64,000 nucleotides of DNA, from assembly GCF_022458985.1 (NCBI RefSeq), contig NC_061774.1:16330197-16394196 (forward strand), in the 5' to 3' direction. The number at the start of each line of letters is the position of its first letter. Position 1 is the first letter of the stretch. Source of the DNA: Mugil cephalus (lineage: Eukaryota > Chordata > Actinopteri > Mugiliformes > Mugilidae). Below the pieces are notes generated by a model, which saw nothing but the letters and a program-made list of their open reading frames with translations, ran no database searches and was not told the DNA's origin. The translations under genes were made by a program, and so were the position numbers. Positions 63,109 through 64,000 of the stretch are shown one piece after another.

Positions 63109-63972
63109 ATGACTCTTCAGCTGCTACCTGGCCACCGCCACCTGCAACCCTCCACCCACAAAGTCCAGTTAATTTACAAGCTGTTCTTGCTGGAAAATGC
63201 CCGAAATACGCTGGAACAAGAACTGCGCAACTTCACCGACAAGGTACAGACGTTAGCTCAAGTTTAACGATTTTTCAGGTTAGCGGGTTGTGTGAACTTC
63301 TCAGCTAGCTGGTGAGCACACAGGCCACATGGCCAAACAAAAATGGAAAAATAAATAGAAGTGGACGTGGCCAACTAAGTTTGTTCGTTCAGGTCATAAA
63401 GTGAATGGTGAGTAATATTAAAGCCCACGGATGTTTGCTTTAAGTCTTTAAACTTTCTTCTCAACATTTAGGCTTTTTTCTCGAAGTGCATGATGGGTGG
63501 CCATAATACTCTTCCGTACATTTTAGACGCATTGAAACGCTTTCTGCAAATTTAGCAAATGATTAACAAAGTAAATTTTCTATACATCAAACAATAAGCA
63601 TTGCATACTGTTCTGAATTAGTTAAAAATAATTTAATATTGATTTTTTTCTTCTTTTTTCTTTTTTGCCAGGTCTATGAAGAGGTGCAAGGTTTCTTGAA
63701 TTCAGGGTTTCCTGGCGATGTGTTCGGTGATCTTGCAATGGTTTTGGATGTGAAATGTCAAGCACTTACAAAGCTTTCAGCTTTATTAAAAGACCTGGCA
63801 GCTGGTAAGTCAAGAATCCCACTGTTAATGATTCACAGTGTGACTGTGAAGAAGTGTAAAGTGCTAAACCTTTTAGAATAAGTCCAAAAGATTTTCAGCA
63901 AAACCTCCTCTCCTTGCGTTCTTCATTTTCACAGATCCTTGCGATTGTGTCCCACCCGCTGACAAAAACGGG
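63109..63972 (+). CDS. Unrecognised spliced gene, first three coding exons, cut by window edge
   Basis: Exons 63109-63243, 63672-63804 and 63935-63972 join in phase with good splice sites (aag|gtacag; ttgccag|gtc; ctg|gtaagt; cacag|at; ggg|gtgaga) to 102 codons. The product starts MTLQLLPGHRHLQPST and continues with helical, leucine-rich sequence (LIYKLFLLENARNTLEQELRN; ALTKLSALLKDLAA) and then DPCDCVPP. No signal peptide or membrane segment is visible. The helical, heptad-like character suggests a coiled-coil or helical-bundle protein. I do not recognise the family. The gene model is inferred from open frames and splice sites alone, but three exons joining in phase make it likely. A different frame (ATG at 63081) is open through exon 1 but does not join exon 2 in phase. 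Confidence 0.6.
63473..63518. repeat. Copy B of the short duplication, in intron 1 of the right-edge gene
   Basis: 23 identical bases followed by GGTGGCCATAATACTCTTCC with four differences from copy A over 23 bases, and without copy A's 32-base insertion. Confidence 0.8.
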
Positions 63973-64000
63973 GTGAGAACAAACCAACTAAAGCCTCTCG

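Noticed and set aside
1-64000. tRNA, rRNA or CRISPR-type arrays
   Set aside because: None recognised; the tandem arrays present are dinucleotide microsatellites.

Overview
This is a piece of vertebrate nuclear DNA, most likely from a percomorph (spiny-rayed) teleost. The support is three spliced vertebrate genes with GT..AG introns, long CA/TG microsatellites, fish-type hAT, Tc1 and TTAA-target DNA transposon remnants, and a gene order (EDA, a BAFF/APRIL-like TNF ligand, an LRRC32/GARP-like gene) that I know from the three-spined stickleback armour-plate locus. I cannot name the species.

Layout. Positions 1 to about 39,700 hold no gene I can support: mostly unique non-coding DNA with short repeats, transposon remnants and homopolymer tracts. 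From 39,883 to 50,662 lies a complete eight-exon ectodysplasin A gene (374 codons for the long form). At 51,878-54,072 is a complete six-exon type II membrane TNF ligand of the BAFF/APRIL family (229 codons). At 54,920-57,026 is a complete two-exon leucine-rich-repeat membrane protein of the LRRC32 (GARP)/NRROS family (653 codons). All three are on the + strand, with about 1.2 kb and 0.85 kb between coding regions, and each has a plausible poly(A) signal. After a repeat-rich interval (57.6-63.1 kb) with at least three hAT-type remnants, the first three exons of an unrecognised + strand gene run off the right edge.

Function. EDA is the secreted morphogen of skin appendages (scales, fins, teeth, bony plates). 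The sequence preserves its furin site, collagen domain, TNF domain and the paired splice donors that make the A1 and A2 forms. The next gene is an immune TNF ligand, and the third belongs to the family that tethers latent TGF-beta. They are neighbours rather than an operon. In stickleback they are inherited together as one haplotype block.

Most worth a second look: the preserved EDA-A1/A2 splice switch, the mixed BAFF/APRIL character of the second ligand and its 90-base stop-free intron, the displaced TGF-beta-linking cysteine in the LRRC32-like protein, a near-perfect 100-base inverted repeat at 10.9-11.0 kb, and a sequence present both upstream of and inside the right-edge gene.
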